Positions 17,156 through 26,217 are shown, counted from the first letter of the stretch. The stretch is DNA of 64,000 nucleotides from Methylobacterium sp. Leaf112 (GCF_001423295.1 NZ_LMNG01000002.1:1-64000), one strand, 5' to 3'. The notes: generated from the sequence alone by a model not told the origin. Translations and numbers: made by a program.

Positions 17156-19254
17156 TCCGCCTCGTTCGCCTTGGCGTATTGGTCGAGGGCGCGCACGAAG
17201 ACCGGGTTGAAGCGTCCGTCGAGGGCGCCCGAATAGTAGTCGGCCTCCTTGATGGCGCGCTGGACGGCGCGGATCGTCTCGGGCTTCAGCTTCTGGGCGC
17301 CCGTGTCGGTGGCCGAGACGGAGGCGGCGCCGAGTTCGCCGCGCTTGAGCGCCCGCAGCACCAGGCCGGAGGCGCTGACCCCCGGGAAGTACCGGCCGAA
17401 ACCGTTGTCGATCAGGGCCGCCATGGTCGCCATGGCGACGGGATCGCCCTTGTCGGCAGCCTGACGGAACAGGTCGAAGCCCTGTCGCAGATCCTTCGGA
17501 AACCCGTGGGCGCCGGTGGCGTAGTGCGGCACGAGCTTCGAGATGGAGGCGACGTCGCCGGCTTCCGCCGCGCGCTTGTAGAGCGCCACGGCCTGAGCCT
17601 CGTTCTTCGGGATGCCGTTGCCGTATTCGAGCATGCGGGCGGCGTTGGCGAGGGCGACCCGGTTGCCGCCCTCGCCGGCCTGCCGGTAGAGGCGGAACGC
17701 CTCCGCCTGCGCGCGCTTCACGCCCTGGCCGTTCTCGTAGAGCGTGGCGAGGTTGTTCATCGCCGAGACGCTGCCGGCCTTGGCCGCGCCGTCATAGGCC
17801 GCGAAGGCCTCCTTGTAGCGGTCGGACTTGTCGTAGGCGCGGCCGAGCTGGTAGGCGAGGCGGCGCAAGGTCGGGTACGAAGCGGCGGCGGCGCGACAGG
17901 CCTCGATGGCCGCGCTGGCCTCGATCCGCCCGAGCTTCACCCCCGTCACGCCCTTGGGCCGGTCGGGGTCGTCGGTGCCGGCGGCGAGGTCGTCGCAGCG
18001 CTTCACGCGCGGATCGCCGTTCGGGTCCGAGCCGCCGAGATAGCCCTCCGCGAGGCTGCGGTAGGCACAGACCTCGCCGCAGGAATCGAGATAGGCCTGG
18101 TACTGCCGCTGCTGGCCGAACCGAGCCCAGTTCTCCTGATCGATGGCTGCCGCGTCCCTGCGCTTACCGGAGAGCAGCCTTTCCATGGCCTGGGGCCTGT
18201 GGGCGCAGACCTCGCCGCAGGTGCCCACATAGGCCTCGACGGCCTCGCGGGTGCCGAGGGTCTCGGCACGGCGCCACGCCGCCTCGTCGCGGACCGCCGC
18301 GACGCCCTTGGCGACGGCCTCGACGGGCAGGGAGGCCTTCAGCACGATGGGCGCATCGTCGATCTCCGGCACCTGCTCGCGGCCGCTGGCGCGGCGCGCG
18401 GCCTCCTCGACCTCCGTGCGCAGGTAGCGTTTCAGCTCGGGCCATTGCACCTGCCCGTCGCCGTTGCCCTGCCGATCCGTCGCGTCGGCCAGCCCAGAGA
18501 CGCCCATGAGGAAGCGGCTGGTGAGGAGGCCGAGCCGGTTCGCCTCGTCCCAGTTGGCCGGCGTCGCACTGGAGGTGGCGACCATTCGCACGATTCTGGT
18601 CTCGGCCTTCGGCCGGGACGGGGCGAAGCCGGGTGCCGAGACGGCGAGCAGGCTTTCGCCCTTGCGGCCGGTCTCGCCGGTGAAGCAGGCATCGACCATC
18701 ACCACGAGCTGGCGCTCGGCGCCGATCTTGCGCTTCACGAGGTCGAGGTTGCGGTAGAGGGTCTCCAGGCTGTAGCCGCTCTCGCCCTGGTTGGGGTTGC
18801 CGTCCTCCGGCAGCAGGAAGGGCTGTTTCGTGGCCAGATCCGGTACGCCGTGGCCCGAGTAATACACGAAGACGTTCGAGCGGCCCTCGCGCACGCTGCG
18901 CCAAAGCCGGCCCGATTGCGGGTTCCGCTCGGTGCCGAAGGCCTGATTGAACTCGTTGAGAGTCGCGTCCTTGAGGACGAACACGTTGGTGTCGCGGTAA
19001 CCGAGCCGCTGGACGAGGTAGGCCCGCATCGCCTCGGCATCGTTGTGCGCGAAGTCGACCGGCACCGTCTGCTTGTAGCTGCGGTTGCCGATCACGACGG
19101 CGACGGAATCGGCATTGTCGGAGAAGATGGCGGGATCGGGCGCAGCCCGGACCGGCTCGACGGCACCGGCGAGGAGCGTGATCTGGGCGAGAACCCCCAC
19201 GAGCCAGCGGGTGGCGCGAGCCCGCGCATTCCGGACCGTTATGTTGTTCCTCAT
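17152..19254 (-). CDS. Exported caspase-fold peptidase with Sel1 repeats and C-terminal peptidoglycan-binding-like segment
   Basis: A 700-residue protein with a signal sequence (ARATRWLVGVLAQITLLAGAVEPVRA). The caspase/metacaspase (C14) domain is residues about 48-330, with strand VAVVIGNRSY and the catalytic dyad His135 in YYSGHGVPD and Cys190 in VMVDACFTG, so it should be active; many relatives cleave after Arg/Lys. EVCAHRPQAMERLL and EVCAYRSLAEGYL are two short related repeats around 400-440. Sel1-like (TPR-type) repeats span about 510-640 (NNLATLYENGQGVKRAQAEAFRLYRQAGEGG and following). The last 40 residues, RAVQRAIKEADYYSGALDGRFNP, resemble a peptidoglycan-binding helix motif. The ATG is preceded by AAGGAG. 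It appears to head the minus-strand cluster together with the DUF4384-like gene. Confidence 0.85.
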   Translation of the reverse strand: MRNNITVRNARARATRWLVGVLAQITLLAGAVEPVRAAPDPAIFSDNADSVAVVIGNRSYKQTVPVDFAHNDAEAMRAYLVQRLGYRDTNVFVLKDATLNEFNQAFGTERNPQSGRLWRSVREGRSNVFVYYSGHGVPDLATKQPFLLPEDGNPNQGESGYSLETLYRNLDLVKRKIGAERQLVVMVDACFTGETGRKGESLLAVSAPGFAPSRPKAETRIVRMVATSSATPANWDEANRLGLLTSRFLMGVSGLADATDRQGNGDGQVQWPELKRYLRTEVEEAARRASGREQVPEIDDAPIVLKASLPVEAVAKGVAAVRDEAAWRRAETLGTREAVEAYVGTCGEVCAHRPQAMERLLSGKRRDAAAIDQENWARFGQQRQYQAYLDSCGEVCAYRSLAEGYLGGSDPNGDPRVKRCDDLAAGTDDPDRPKGVTGVKLGRIEASAAIEACRAAAASYPTLRRLAYQLGRAYDKSDRYKEAFAAYDGAAKAGSVSAMNNLATLYENGQGVKRAQAEAFRLYRQAGEGGNRVALANAARMLEYGNGIPKNEAQAVALYKRAAEAGDVASISKLVPHYATGAHGFPKDLRQGFDLFRQAADKGDPVAMATMAALIDNGFGRYFPGVSASGLVLRALKRGELGAASVSATDTGAQKLKPETIRAVQRAIKEADYYSGALDGRFNPVFVRALDQYAKANEAE

Positions 19255-19443
19255 GCACGGGCTCTCCTTGCCACATGGAAGAAGACGGGTTCCGACGAAC
19301 GCTCGGTGGGTATCCGACCGGACGTCGAGGGCAAATTCGGCCGGAGCATGGCGCGCCGGGCCATTACCTTGCAACCAGCGCGATGGCGAGGCTGAGGACC
19401 GCCAAGTGAAGAGGCGAGAGGGCGATCAGCATGATGGCGCTCC

Positions 19444-19707
19444 CTACGGCAGGTAGAGACCGCGTCCGCACCGGCGCATGCGGCGCGCCTCGACATAACC
19501 GGTGTTGCGGTCGAACACCTCGACCGTCCGGTAGACGCAGTACCGTCCCGAGTTGCGGCCGTTGTAGTAGACCCCGCCATTGTCGAGATCGACGCCGAGG
19601 AACTCCTGATTGCCGCCTCCGCTGGCAGCCCTGTCGGTCCCCTGGGCGAGAACCGGAGCCGCGCCGCCGAGCAGGCCGACGAGGACGAGAATCGAGATCG
19701 AGCGCAT
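19444..19707 (-). CDS. Small exported protein (87 aa)
   Basis: MRSISILVLVGLLGGAAPVLAQ is a signal peptide and AGGGAG lies upstream of the ATG. The mature 65 residues include GVDLDNGGVYYNGRNSGRYCVYRTVEVFDRNTGYVEARRMRRC, with two cysteines likely forming a disulphide. No family recognised. It reads divergently from the NrtR-type gene. The 189 bases between it and the caspase gene hold nothing that I recognise. Confidence 0.7.
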   Translation of the reverse strand: MRSISILVLVGLLGGAAPVLAQGTDRAASGGGNQEFLGVDLDNGGVYYNGRNSGRYCVYRTVEVFDRNTGYVEARRMRRCGRGLYLP

Positions 19708-19900
19708 GTGACGTCTCCCTGGTTGGGCGGCGCCGGCCGCCCTCCCCGGGCTCATGGGTCGGCCAGACCCGGTTTTGCGCGGCGGCCGGCCCGGACGATC
19801 GACTTTCATGTCCCCACGATGGTCCACGGGCGGCCTGAGCGAAGCCCGAATCCGCATCGCGAAGCGATCAACCGGTCTGACGCGCTACGGTCCCGATGCC

Positions 19901-19949
19901 TTGACATATATCTAATTCGCATCTTAGTTATACGCAGATTAAATATATG
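19901..19949 (+). promoter_or_regulatory. AT-rich promoter with dyad symmetry upstream of the NrtR-type regulator
   Basis: A sharp AT-rich island in GC-rich surroundings. A perfect -35 hexamer TTGACA opens it; a -10 is less clear (TAGTTA at 18-base spacing). Two overlapping dyads are present: CATATATCTAAT with ATTAAATATATG (11 of 12 matching, centres 33 bases apart, three helical turns) and TATATCTAA with TTAGTTATA (8 of 9). The location between the -35 and the ATG is what an autoregulatory NrtR operator would require. Operator function is inference. Confidence 0.55.
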
Positions 19950-19957
19950 GTGATGCC

Positions 19958-20695
19958 ATGTCTGAGCACGCGTTCCTCGCAGCGTACGATCCGAACGCCT
20001 TCGCGCGCCCGGCGCTCACCGTCGATCTCGTGCTGATGAGTATTCATGCCGACCGCCCGGCGGCCCTGCTGCTGAAGCGGACCGAGCACCCCCATGCCGA
20101 TCGCTGGGCGCTGCCCGGCGGTTTCGTCGGGATGGACGAGACCCTCGACGCGGCCGCCGAACGCGTCCTCCGCGCCAAGGCCGGCATCGCCGGGCCGCAC
20201 CTCGAGCAGCTCTACACCTTCGGTGCCCTCGACCGGGACCCGCGCATGCGCATCGTCTCCGTGGCCTATCTCGCGCTCCTGCCGGAAGCCGCGTTCCGGC
20301 AGGCCCTGGACGGCGCGGCGGAGCTGTCGGCGGCCATCGTCGAGGTGCCGTGGGCCGGCGAGACCGGCGGCCCCGTCACGGCATTCTCCGCGCAGGATCC
20401 GGGACGGCGGAGCCCGCTGTCCCTCGCCTTCGACCACGCCGACATCCTGGCCCTCGCGATCCTGCGACTGCGGGGCAAGCTCGACTATTCCGGGATCGGC
20501 TTCGCCCTGCTGCCGGAGCACTTCACCCTGCGCCAATTGCAGGACGTGCACGAGGCGATCCTCGGCATCCCCCTCAACAAGCCCGCCTTCCGCCGCCGGA
20601 TGCTCGACCGCGGCTGGCTGGCACCGACGGGGGCCCGCGAGGCCGGCACCTCGTTCCGCCCCGCCGAACTCTACCGCGTTCGGAAACCGCTCTGA
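19958..20695 (+). CDS. nrtR: NrtR-type NUDIX/winged-helix transcriptional regulator
   Basis: A 245-residue protein with an N-terminal NUDIX fold (about 18-150) and a C-terminal winged-helix DNA-binding domain (about 165-240: LLPEHFTLRQLQDVHEAILGIPLNKPAFRRRMLDRGWL). This is the NrtR architecture, in which ADP-ribose or related NAD breakdown products release the repressor from genes of NAD metabolism. The NUDIX box starts at G55 with Glu61 in place, but the later glutamates of the REUXEE core are V70, A73 and K74, so hydrolysis should be lost and the domain likely acts as a ligand sensor. A long AT-rich, dyad-rich promoter precedes it. The ribosome site is weak (GGTG). Downstream it heads an SPFH and NAD-kinase-like pair. 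Confidence 0.82.
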   Translation: MSEHAFLAAYDPNAFARPALTVDLVLMSIHADRPAALLLKRTEHPHADRWALPGGFVGMDETLDAAAERVLRAKAGIAGPHLEQLYTFGALDRDPRMRIVSVAYLALLPEAAFRQALDGAAELSAAIVEVPWAGETGGPVTAFSAQDPGRRSPLSLAFDHADILALAILRLRGKLDYSGIGFALLPEHFTLRQLQDVHEAILGIPLNKPAFRRRMLDRGWLAPTGAREAGTSFRPAELYRVRKPL

Positions 20696-20723
20696 ATCCG
20701 CGTCCATCCTGGAGGAAGATCCC

Positions 20724-21719
20724 ATGGCCACGATCCACAATTTCGGCCCGATCGCGCAATTGAAGAGCGAGGCGAGCAGCCACGTCATCCGCTACCGCAA
20801 CGGCCGCGTCCGGCAGAGCGGCCGGGGGCTCGTCTTCTGGTTCCGGCCGGAGACCGCGAGCATCAGCGAGGTGCCGATGGACGACCGCGAGATGACCTTG
20901 TTCGTGCGCGGCCGCAGCCGCGACTTTCAGACCGTCGTGGTCCAGGGGACCATCGGTTGGCGCGTCGTCGATCCGGACCTGCTCGCCGGCCGCGTCGATT
21001 TCTCCCTCGGACTGCACACTGGCAAGCCGCGCGGCGAACCCATCGAGCGCATCGAGGCGCGCCTCAGCGGCATCGCCGGCCAGGCGGTCCTGCAGGAGAT
21101 CGGCGGAAACCCCGTCGGCGCGCTGCTGGACGCCGGCCCCGAACCCCTGCGCATCGCCCTCGAGTCAGTGCTGGGAGCGGCCCCCTCCCTCGCCGAGATC
21201 GGCGTCGCCGTGGTCTCGGTGCGGCTCACCAACCTCGCGCCCACGAGCGAACTGGAGCGCGCCCTGCAGACGCCGACCTTCGAGTCGCTTCAGCAGAAGG
21301 CGGACGCGGCGACCTTTGCCCGCCGCGCCCTCGCCGTCGAGAAGGAGCGCACCATCGCAGAGAACGAGCTGGAGACCCGCACGGAACTCGCTCGGCGCGA
21401 GACGGTGCTCATCGCGCGCGAGGCGGAAAATGCCCGCGACCGCGCGGCCGGCCTGGCCGAGGCCCACGGGCTGGAGGCGGCGGCCGAGGCCGAGCGCATC
21501 CGCCTCGTCGAGGGTGCCAGGGCCGAGGCCGAGCAGCGGCGCGCGGCCATCTATCGCGACCTTCCGCCCGCCGTGCTGCTCGGGCTGGCCGCCCGTGAAC
21601 TCGCGGGCAAGCTCGAGACCATCGAGCACGTCAACGTCACGCCCGACCTTCTCGCGGCCGTCCTGGGTGAGTTCCGCAAGCCGGGCCCACCGGTGGCGCC
21701 GCCGGCCTTCCCGCGCTGA
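20724..21719 (+). CDS. SPFH/band-7 domain protein without a membrane anchor
   Basis: A 331-residue prohibitin/flotillin-family protein with GGAGGAAG before its start. The SPFH domain covers about 20-200 (VIRYRNGRVRQSGRGLVFWFRPETASISEVPMDD, then VVVQGTIGWRVVDPDLLA). It is followed by a long Ala/Glu/Arg coiled coil, about 215-290 (RALAVEKERTIAENELETRTELARRE), and a short conserved tail. There is no obvious N-terminal hydrophobic helix, so it may be cytosolic or peripherally bound. It lies 28 bases after the NrtR-type gene and 7 before the NAD-kinase-like gene, implying an operon. Confidence 0.82.
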   Translation: MATIHNFGPIAQLKSEASSHVIRYRNGRVRQSGRGLVFWFRPETASISEVPMDDREMTLFVRGRSRDFQTVVVQGTIGWRVVDPDLLAGRVDFSLGLHTGKPRGEPIERIEARLSGIAGQAVLQEIGGNPVGALLDAGPEPLRIALESVLGAAPSLAEIGVAVVSVRLTNLAPTSELERALQTPTFESLQQKADAATFARRALAVEKERTIAENELETRTELARRETVLIAREAENARDRAAGLAEAHGLEAAAEAERIRLVEGARAEAEQRRAAIYRDLPPAVLLGLAARELAGKLETIEHVNVTPDLLAAVLGEFRKPGPPVAPPAFPR

Positions 21720-21726
21720 GGACACC

Positions 21727-22620
21727 ATGTCCGTCGTCCCCCCGCGCGCCGTGTTCGTGATCCGCGACACCGACTACGAAGCCCTCCTGGCCCGGCACGC
21801 CACCCGTGGCCAGGCCCGGTTCTTCCTGGAGAGCCGCGGCCAGAACCTCGCGGAGATGGAAGCGCGGCACGCCCGCTTCCACGCGGTACTCGGCCAGGCG
21901 CGCGCCGCCGTGCCGGGGGCGTGGCGGCAGGCTCTGGCACGGCGCGGCGACCTCGACCGGTTCCTGTTCGCCCCCGATGACGTGATCGTCGCGGTCGGAC
22001 AGGATGGCTTGGTCGCCAACGTGGCGAAGTACCTGCGCGACCAGCCGGTGATCGGCGTCAATCCGGCGCCCGATCTCCACGACGGCGTGCTGGCCCGCGT
22101 CGCGGTGGAGCGCCTGGGGCCCTTGCTCGCGGCCAGCGTCGCCGGGGCGGCGCAGATCGAGCGACGGACCATGGTGCGGGCGGTGCTCGACGACGGGCAG
22201 ACGCTACTCGCGCTCAACGAGATCTTCGTCGGCCACCGCAGCCACCAATCCGCGCGCTATCGGATCGAGGCGGACGGTGTTTCGGAGGACCAGTCGTCGA
22301 GCGGTCTCATCGTCGCCTCGGGCACCGGTCTGACCGGCTGGGCCCGCTCCATCGGCGAGGCGACCCATCTCACCCTACGGATCGGCGTCGAGGAGGCGGC
22401 GGTGGGCTACTGGGTGCGCGAGCCGTTCCCCAGCGTGACGAGCACCACGGAGCTCCGCGCGGGCAAGCTCACCGGGGCGTCCCTCGCGGTCACGTCGCGG
22501 ATGAACGACGGCGGCGTGGTGTTCGCGGACGGGATCGAGCAGGATTTCATCGCCTTCGAATGGGGCCGGCGCGTGCAGCTCGCGCCGGCCACCCACGCCC
22601 TCAACCTCGTGGTCGCGTAG
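21727..22620 (+). CDS. NAD-kinase-fold protein (ATP-NAD/sphingosine kinase superfamily)
   Basis: A 297-residue protein. The order of motifs follows NAD kinases: DVIVAVGQDGLVANVAKYL (equivalent of GGDGTxL, with Gln for the second Gly), PVIGVNP, LALNEIFVGH (the NE motif) and SSGLIVASGTGLTGWARS (equivalent of the SDGLIVSTPTGSTAY loop). The divergence at GGDG and TGSTA means that substrate may not be NAD itself. Residues 1-90 are an extra helical region not found in the short bacterial NAD kinases. Placement behind an NrtR-type regulator supports a role in NAD(P) metabolism. Function is inferred, not proved. Confidence 0.7.
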   Translation: MSVVPPRAVFVIRDTDYEALLARHATRGQARFFLESRGQNLAEMEARHARFHAVLGQARAAVPGAWRQALARRGDLDRFLFAPDDVIVAVGQDGLVANVAKYLRDQPVIGVNPAPDLHDGVLARVAVERLGPLLAASVAGAAQIERRTMVRAVLDDGQTLLALNEIFVGHRSHQSARYRIEADGVSEDQSSSGLIVASGTGLTGWARSIGEATHLTLRIGVEEAAVGYWVREPFPSVTSTTELRAGKLTGASLAVTSRMNDGGVVFADGIEQDFIAFEWGRRVQLAPATHALNLVVA

Positions 22621-22762
22621 GGTGGCGGCTCGGGCGCGCGTTCACGGACGGGGGTTTACGTAACACCCTCGCGATCGCGCGCCCTTGAGAAACCGCCCTG
22701 GACCGGGGCAGTCTCCGGCCGGGTGAGGCGGCACTGCGGTGCACCTCGGCGGGGGAAGCGGC

Positions 22763-23872
22763 ATGGCGAAGGTCGAACGGGCGAGGACGGACGGCGAAAC
22801 CCGCCAGCGGCCCCCGGCGGAGGTCGTGCACGCGGCAGAGCTCACACGGCTGCGAGCGGAGGATACGGCACCGCGCCCGCCCGGCTGGCAGCTCTCGCTC
22901 CAGGGCGTGAAGCGATTCATCTGCGGCGATGGGGCAGGGGAGCCGAAGGTCGTGTGCTCGCCGGCCCTGGTCGAGCGTGCCATGGTCACCCTGGCGACGT
23001 CGCGGGCCTTGCTGCTCATCGGCGAGCCCGGCACCGCGAAGAGCCTCCTGTCGGAGCTGCTCGCCGCCGCGATCAGCGGCGGCTCGACCCTGACGATCCA
23101 GGGCGGCGCCTCGCTCACCGAAGACCAAATCCGCTACGGCTGGAATTACGCGCTCCTCGTCGCGGAAGGGCCGAGCGAACGCGCCCTGGTGCCGGGGGCA
23201 CTCCATACCGGGATGCGCGCGGGTCGCATCGTGCGGTTCGAGGAGATCACCCGCTGTCCGTTGGAGGTGCAGGACAGCTTGCTGTCCGTGCTCTCCGACC
23301 GCGTGCTCGCGGTGCCGGAACTGACGGGCGATGCCGGCATGGTCTATGCCCGCGAGGGCTTCAACCTCATCGCGACGGCCAACACCCGCGACCGGGGGGT
23401 CAACGAGATGTCGGCGGCCCTCAAGCGCCGCTTCGGCTTCGAGACGGTGTTTCCCATCGCGGACGCGGCGGCCGAACTCGCTCTGGTGCGCCGGGAAGCC
23501 ACCGCACTCCTCGTCCGGTCCGGCGTGCCGCGCGCGCCCGACCCCGAAATCCTCGAACTCCTCGTGACCTGCTTCCGGGAATTGCGCGAGGCCGTGGATC
23601 ACGAGGGCACCGGCCTGGAGCGGCTCTCCTCGGTGATGAGCACGGCGGAGGCCGTCAGCGTCGCCCACGCCATCGGCGTCAAGGCGCATTTCCTGCGCGG
23701 CGACGCGGGACGGCCGGAGGACATCGTCGCCTGCCTCGCCGGAACCGCCGCCAAGGACGATGCCGAGGATCTGGCGCGCCTGCGCCGCTACCTCGAACAG
23801 CGCGTCGGCCGCCGCGACGGCGCGGCGTGGCGCGCGCTCTACGCCGCCCGTCACCTCCTCACCCCGCAATGA
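22763..23872 (+). CDS. MoxR-family AAA+ ATPase (YehL-like)
   Basis: A 369-residue AAA+ ATPase. Walker A is GEPGTAKS (87-94), Walker B sits around RIVRFEEI (155-162), and a sensor-1-like ATANTRDRG follows, as in MoxR proteins. The length matches E. coli YehL. An upstream in-frame GTG exists, but GGGGGAAG favours this ATG. MoxR ATPases usually work with VWA-domain partners to remodel or activate proteins, and a VWA gene is four genes downstream. The gene overlaps the following DUF5682 gene by four bases. First gene of a six-gene module. Confidence 0.88.
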   Translation: MAKVERARTDGETRQRPPAEVVHAAELTRLRAEDTAPRPPGWQLSLQGVKRFICGDGAGEPKVVCSPALVERAMVTLATSRALLLIGEPGTAKSLLSELLAAAISGGSTLTIQGGASLTEDQIRYGWNYALLVAEGPSERALVPGALHTGMRAGRIVRFEEITRCPLEVQDSLLSVLSDRVLAVPELTGDAGMVYAREGFNLIATANTRDRGVNEMSAALKRRFGFETVFPIADAAAELALVRREATALLVRSGVPRAPDPEILELLVTCFRELREAVDHEGTGLERLSSVMSTAEAVSVAHAIGVKAHFLRGDAGRPEDIVACLAGTAAKDDAEDLARLRRYLEQRVGRRDGAAWRALYAARHLLTPQ

Positions 23873-26172
23873 ACGGCCCCGAGACCGGCGAGCCGCTCAC
23901 GGTCGTCGGCGTGCGTCACCATTCGCCGGCCTGCGCGCGCCTTGTGCGCCGTACCATCGAGACGGTTCGCCCGGCCCTGGTGCTCATCGAGGGGCCGTCG
24001 GACTTCAACACGCACCTCGCCGACCTCGCCCTCGACCACGCCCTGCCGGTGGCGATCTTCTCGTTCCGGGCCACGGAGCACGCCAGCCACGCCTCCTACA
24101 CGCCGTTCTGCGCCTTCTCGCCGGAATGGCAGGCCCTCGTCTCGGGCCGGGCCGTCGGCGCCGAGACCCTGTTCTGCGACCTGCCGGCCTGGGATCCGGC
24201 CTTCGGCCAGCGGAGAAACCGCTACGCCGACCCGCACGGCCCCCGGGCCGAAGCCGCCGAACGGGCGCTCGCCTCCGCCCTCGGCGCCGAGGATCAGGAC
24301 GCCCTCTGGGACATGCTGGCCGAAGCCGCCCCGGAGCACGAGCTGCCGGACCGGCTCGCGCGCTACTTCGCTCTCCTGCGTCCGCCCGGCACGGACGATC
24401 CGGCCGAGGAGGCGCGCGAGCGCTTCATGGGCGCCCACGCGGCCTGGGCCCTGCGCGCGGCCGGGGGAAAGCCGGTGGTGCTGGTCTGCGGTGGCTGGCA
24501 CGCGGAAGCCATCCGACGCTACGCGGCTCGGGCCGACGGCGCCCGGCCCGAACCGGCACCGCCGGATCAGGGCGAGCGGACCGGCAGCTACGTGGTGCCC
24601 TATTCCTATGCCCGCCTCGACCGGTTCTCCGGCTACAGCGCCGGCATGCCCTCACCGGGCTACTACGAACACGTCGCCGCCGAGGGGCTCGACCCGGCAG
24701 CGGATTGGGCCGCCGGCACCATCGCGACCGCCCTGCGCGAGGCCGGGCAGGTGGTCTCGACCGCCGACCGCATCGCCTGGGCGGCCCATGCGGGTGCGCT
24801 CGCGCGCCTGCGCGCCCACCCGGCGATCCTGCGCGCCGACCTGATCGACGCGGCCCTGGCCACCCTGGTCAAGGACGCCCTCGATGCGCCGCCCGCCTGG
24901 ACGGCGTCCGCCGCCGCCCCACGCCACGCGGCCCTGGCCGCGATGCTGCGGGCCCTGGCCGGCCACCGGGAGGGACGGCTCGCCCCGGGCACCCGACAGC
25001 CGCCCCTCGTCGCCGATGTGGAGGAGCGCCTGCGCGCCGCCAACCTGGAACCCGGTCCGTTACGCCGACGCGTGCCGATCGACTGGGCCGAGCCCGCCGA
25101 CCGCGCGCGGGCGCACCTGCTCCACCAGACCGTCGTCCTGGGACTTCCGGGCATCGGCCGCGAAGAGGGCCCCGACCTCGCCGAACCAGGACTGCCCCGC
25201 GAAAGCTTCGCGATCGCGCGGCATCCCGACTGGCCCGGCGCCCTGATCGAGGCCTCGCTCTGGGGCGGCACGCTCGCCATGGCCGCCACGGCTCGGCTCG
25301 CCGCGCGGATCGAGGCCGACCCGGACAGCCTGCACGTGCTGGCCCTCGCTCTCTCCGACGCGCTCTTCGCCGGCCTCCCCATCGAGGGTGACCTGCTCGG
25401 GCGGTTGAGCCGGGGCATCGCCACGGCGCACGCTGTTGCCGACCTCGGAGGTACCGGGCGCCGGCTCGTGCGCCTCCACCGCTTCGGCGCGGCCTTCGGG
25501 GAAACGGCGGCCCCGGCCCTCGCCCAACTCTGCGTCGCCCTGGGGGAGCGCGCGCTGTCTCTCATCGAGACCATCGTGGATGCCCGCGAAGGGCTCGGTG
25601 CCATCGAACTCGTCCTCGCCTGCCGCGACCTGTTCCGCGATTGCCGGGACACCGTGCCGGGCCTCGCACCGTTGCGCCCGCCCTTCGTCGCCATGCTGGG
25701 GCGGCGGCTGGCCGACCCGGACGCACCGCCTGCACTCGCGGGGGCGGCCCTCGGGTTCCTGGTCGCCTGCGGCGAGATCGGAGCGGGGCCGGACGAAGCC
25801 GCGCGCCGGCTACGCCGCTTCGGCCTGCCCGATACCCTCGGCGATTTTCTCGCCGGCCTGTTCGCCCTCGCCCGGGAAGAGGTCGCGCAGGATGCGACGC
25901 TGGCGGCCGTCGAAGCACTGGTCAGCGCCTGGGACGACGCGGATTTCCTGCGGGCATTGCCCGCGCTGCGCATGGCCTTCGCGTGGTTTCCACCGCGCGA
26001 GCGCGAGCGCATCGCTGCCGCGATCCTGCGCCGGGGCGGTATCGGCCCCGCCCAGGCAGAGGCCGAAGCGCTGGCCTGGATGCGGCAGGGCGCGATGCCC
26101 ATCGACCAGGCCACGGCACTCGCGCAGGAGGCGAGGGTCGCGGACAGACTCGCGCGGTACGGGTTGACCTAG
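23869..26172 (+). CDS. DUF5682 protein (YehM-like)
   Basis: A 767-residue protein of the DUF5682 family, by length and motif equal to E. coli YehM. The N-terminal domain opens VVGVRHHSPACARLVRRTI and VLIEGPSDFN, followed by FCDLPAWD and VLVCGGWHAEAI (about residue 200-210), the conserved His-containing motifs of this family that recall ChaN/TraB-type folds. The rest is helical and repeat-like. The ATG overlaps the MoxR stop (ATGA), so translation is coupled. Biochemical activity is not known for the family; conserved association with MoxR and VWA genes suggests a structural or adaptor part of the same complex. Confidence 0.8.
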   Translation: MNGPETGEPLTVVGVRHHSPACARLVRRTIETVRPALVLIEGPSDFNTHLADLALDHALPVAIFSFRATEHASHASYTPFCAFSPEWQALVSGRAVGAETLFCDLPAWDPAFGQRRNRYADPHGPRAEAAERALASALGAEDQDALWDMLAEAAPEHELPDRLARYFALLRPPGTDDPAEEARERFMGAHAAWALRAAGGKPVVLVCGGWHAEAIRRYAARADGARPEPAPPDQGERTGSYVVPYSYARLDRFSGYSAGMPSPGYYEHVAAEGLDPAADWAAGTIATALREAGQVVSTADRIAWAAHAGALARLRAHPAILRADLIDAALATLVKDALDAPPAWTASAAAPRHAALAAMLRALAGHREGRLAPGTRQPPLVADVEERLRAANLEPGPLRRRVPIDWAEPADRARAHLLHQTVVLGLPGIGREEGPDLAEPGLPRESFAIARHPDWPGALIEASLWGGTLAMAATARLAARIEADPDSLHVLALALSDALFAGLPIEGDLLGRLSRGIATAHAVADLGGTGRRLVRLHRFGAAFGETAAPALAQLCVALGERALSLIETIVDAREGLGAIELVLACRDLFRDCRDTVPGLAPLRPPFVAMLGRRLADPDAPPALAGAALGFLVACGEIGAGPDEAARRLRRFGLPDTLGDFLAGLFALAREEVAQDATLAAVEALVSAWDDADFLRALPALRMAFAWFPPRERERIAAAILRRGGIGPAQAEAEALAWMRQGAMPIDQATALAQEARVADRLARYGLT

Positions 26173-26217
26173 ATCAGTGCGACGGGGTCTAACTCTGCGC
26201 GGAAGGGGGGGAACGGT

